Positions 4,980 to 6,142 of a DNA stretch of 6,142 bases are shown in pieces. Each line of letters starts with the position of its first letter. Positions within the stretch are counted from its first letter, which is position 1. The DNA comes from Dehalococcoidia bacterium. Its GTDB lineage: Bacteria > Chloroflexota > Dehalococcoidia > SM23-28-2. The notes beneath the pieces are model-generated. The model was given only the letters and a program-made list of their open reading frames with translations. It searched no databases and was not told the origin of the DNA. The stretch lies in contig JALHUG010000115.1 in NCBI GenBank assembly GCA_022866185.1, forward strand, positions 1 through 6,142, read 5' to 3'. Both the position numbers and the translations under genes were made by a program.

Positions 4980-6142
4980 ATGCGACAAGATATCGAGGCG
5001 CTCCACCAGTTGGCTAGAATCGCTATCCAGGGCTTGGCCGACGAGAAGACGCTCGCCCAGGCGGTCAGCGTCATCCGCCAGGCCACGGAGGCGGCCGAGG
5101 CGATGGTGGTCTATGCCGACGACAAGAACGTCCTCACCTGCGCCCACGACGACGGTGACTCCCACACCGAGCTGACGCCGCCTGCTCTCGCCGTGGTCCA
5201 GCGTCAGGCCGCTAAGGCGGGTGAGCCCGTGGCCTTCAACCTGAAACTCACCCGTGTGGAGGACTTCACCAACGCCCACAGCGAAGACGATCGCCAGTTC
5301 TTGGCCTTCGCCATACCAACCAGTCAGAGCCCGTCCGAGATGTGCATCATCCACGGGGCCTGCGACCACAAGTCCCGCCCTAGCGTCCTGAGCTTCGTGG
5401 AATCGGCGACGCCTGCCCTCGTCGTCATTCTGGAGCGGTTCCTCAACGCCGAGCGCGGGCGGCGTCTGGCGGAGCAATTGAACACCCTGGCCAACGCCGC
5501 CCAGATGCTCACCCAATCAGAGGATGTGGAGTCAGCCCTAACAGACCTAGTCAGCGCCATCGCCACATCCGCCGGTCCAGACTATGTTGTCAGCATCGAC
5601 CTGTACGACCCCACTACCGACCGCTTCTACCTGCGCACCGGAAGCGAATATCGCCATAGCGGCGGCACCCTGACCAAGATCTGGCGGGCTAGCCTGAACC
5701 CGGACCAGATCGACCCCTGGAACGTGGAAGTGATGACCACTCGACAACCCACGCTCAAACCCGACATGCAGAACGACCCAGTATATCCAGAACACGTGAG
5801 GAAGTTCTTTGCTCAGTCCTTTTTGAGGTCTACGGCGAACTTCCCTCTACTGTTCCAGGACGAATTCCTGGGGACGATGAGCTTCGCCTCGTTCAAGCCT
5901 CACACCTTCCCGCCGGAAGAGGTCAGCTTGCTCCAGGGCCTTGTCTCCCAAGCGGCCTCGGCCCTCAAGGCGATGCAGATGCACAAGGAAGTGCAGCGGT
6001 ATGCGCAGGAGCTCAGAAGATCCGCCGATGAGTACATAGCTACCACCAACCTGACGGGCGATGTCATTTGCAGGCTGGACCAGCGTGGCAGGTGGACATT
6101 CCTCAACGACGGCGCCTGCCAATTCTTCGGAAAGCCCAGAGA
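4980..6142 (+). CDS. GAF-GAF-PAS sensory protein, N-terminal part (runs off window)
   Basis: An open frame of 387 codons runs without a stop from ATG 4980 to the window end. A GGAG at 4969-4972 lies 7 nt before the ATG. Residues about 15-150 look like a first GAF domain (LADEKTLAQAVSVIRQATEA, AMVVYADDKN, later LSFVESATPALVVILERFL). After a helical linker (about 155-178) a second GAF domain covers about 167-332 (AAQMLTQSEDVESALTDLVS, VVSIDLYDPTTDRFYL, FPLLFQDEFLGTMSFASF, PPEEVSLLQGLVSQAASAL). A signalling helix (about 333-349) leads into a PAS domain start (TTNLTGDVICRLDQRGRWTF, then LNDGACQFFGKPR). The output domain is outside the window; a histidine kinase or a GGDEF-type cyclase are the usual options. 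The ligand is unknown. The protein as started here is soluble; the in-frame ORF just upstream would give it a membrane anchor if the TAG were bypassed. Confidence 0.8.
   Translation, partial: MRQDIEALHQLARIAIQGLADEKTLAQAVSVIRQATEAAEAMVVYADDKNVLTCAHDDGDSHTELTPPALAVVQRQAAKAGEPVAFNLKLTRVEDFTNAHSEDDRQFLAFAIPTSQSPSEMCIIHGACDHKSRPSVLSFVESATPALVVILERFLNAERGRRLAEQLNTLANAAQMLTQSEDVESALTDLVSAIATSAGPDYVVSIDLYDPTTDRFYLRTGSEYRHSGGTLTKIWRASLNPDQIDPWNVEVMTTRQPTLKPDMQNDPVYPEHVRKFFAQSFLRSTANFPLLFQDEFLGTMSFASFKPHTFPPEEVSLLQGLVSQAASALKAMQMHKEVQRYAQELRRSADEYIATTNLTGDVICRLDQRGRWTFLNDGACQFFGKPR

Noticed and set aside
1..6142. CRISPR arrays, tRNA or rRNA genes
   Set aside because: No regularly spaced direct repeats and no tRNA or rRNA signatures were seen on either strand.

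Overview
The window looks like part of a GC-rich chromosome of an uncultivated Chloroflexota, most likely Dehalococcoidia-like. This rests on the LexA and HolA sequences, on a Gram-positive-type GAAC-N4-GTTC SOS operator, and on an intergenic double-hairpin repeat whose arms resemble a dispersed repeat I associate with Chloroflexota genomes. The phylum call is inference from recalled family resemblance, not from a search.

Layout on the + strand: the 3' end of a branched-chain amino acid aminotransferase gene (1-412); a five-helix membrane protein with a bacterial PH domain (436-1332); a 126-bp MITE-like element with perfect 11-bp terminal inverted repeats and two internal hairpins with complementary loops (1338-1463); next to it a decayed start of an FAD-dependent oxidoreductase (about 1475-1581); then lexA (1652-2296), driven by a near-consensus sigma-70 promoter with the SOS operator over its start region. 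A lower-GC two-gene toxin-antitoxin cassette follows (2417-3474): a MerR-like HTH plus DUF433 antitoxin and a PIN-like DUF5615 toxin, with a 4-bp overlap and their own promoter and palindromic operator candidate.

holA, the DNA polymerase III delta subunit, runs on the - strand (4538-3513), convergent with the toxin. The divergent region between holA and the last gene carries a possible ECF-type promoter and a hairpin-rich leader of about 150 nt. It leads into a short membrane-segment ORF (4869-4979), which is separated by one in-frame TAG from a long GAF-GAF-PAS sensory protein (4980 to the window end, incomplete).

Functionally this is a mix of housekeeping genes (ilvE, lexA, holA), a mobile-looking stress cassette (toxin-antitoxin), repeat debris and a signalling gene. 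The points most worth a second look are the amber stop between membrane anchor and sensor, the structured leader before it, the MITE with kissing-loop potential, and a seven-residue insertion in HolA whose DNA nearly matches a stretch of the sensor gene.
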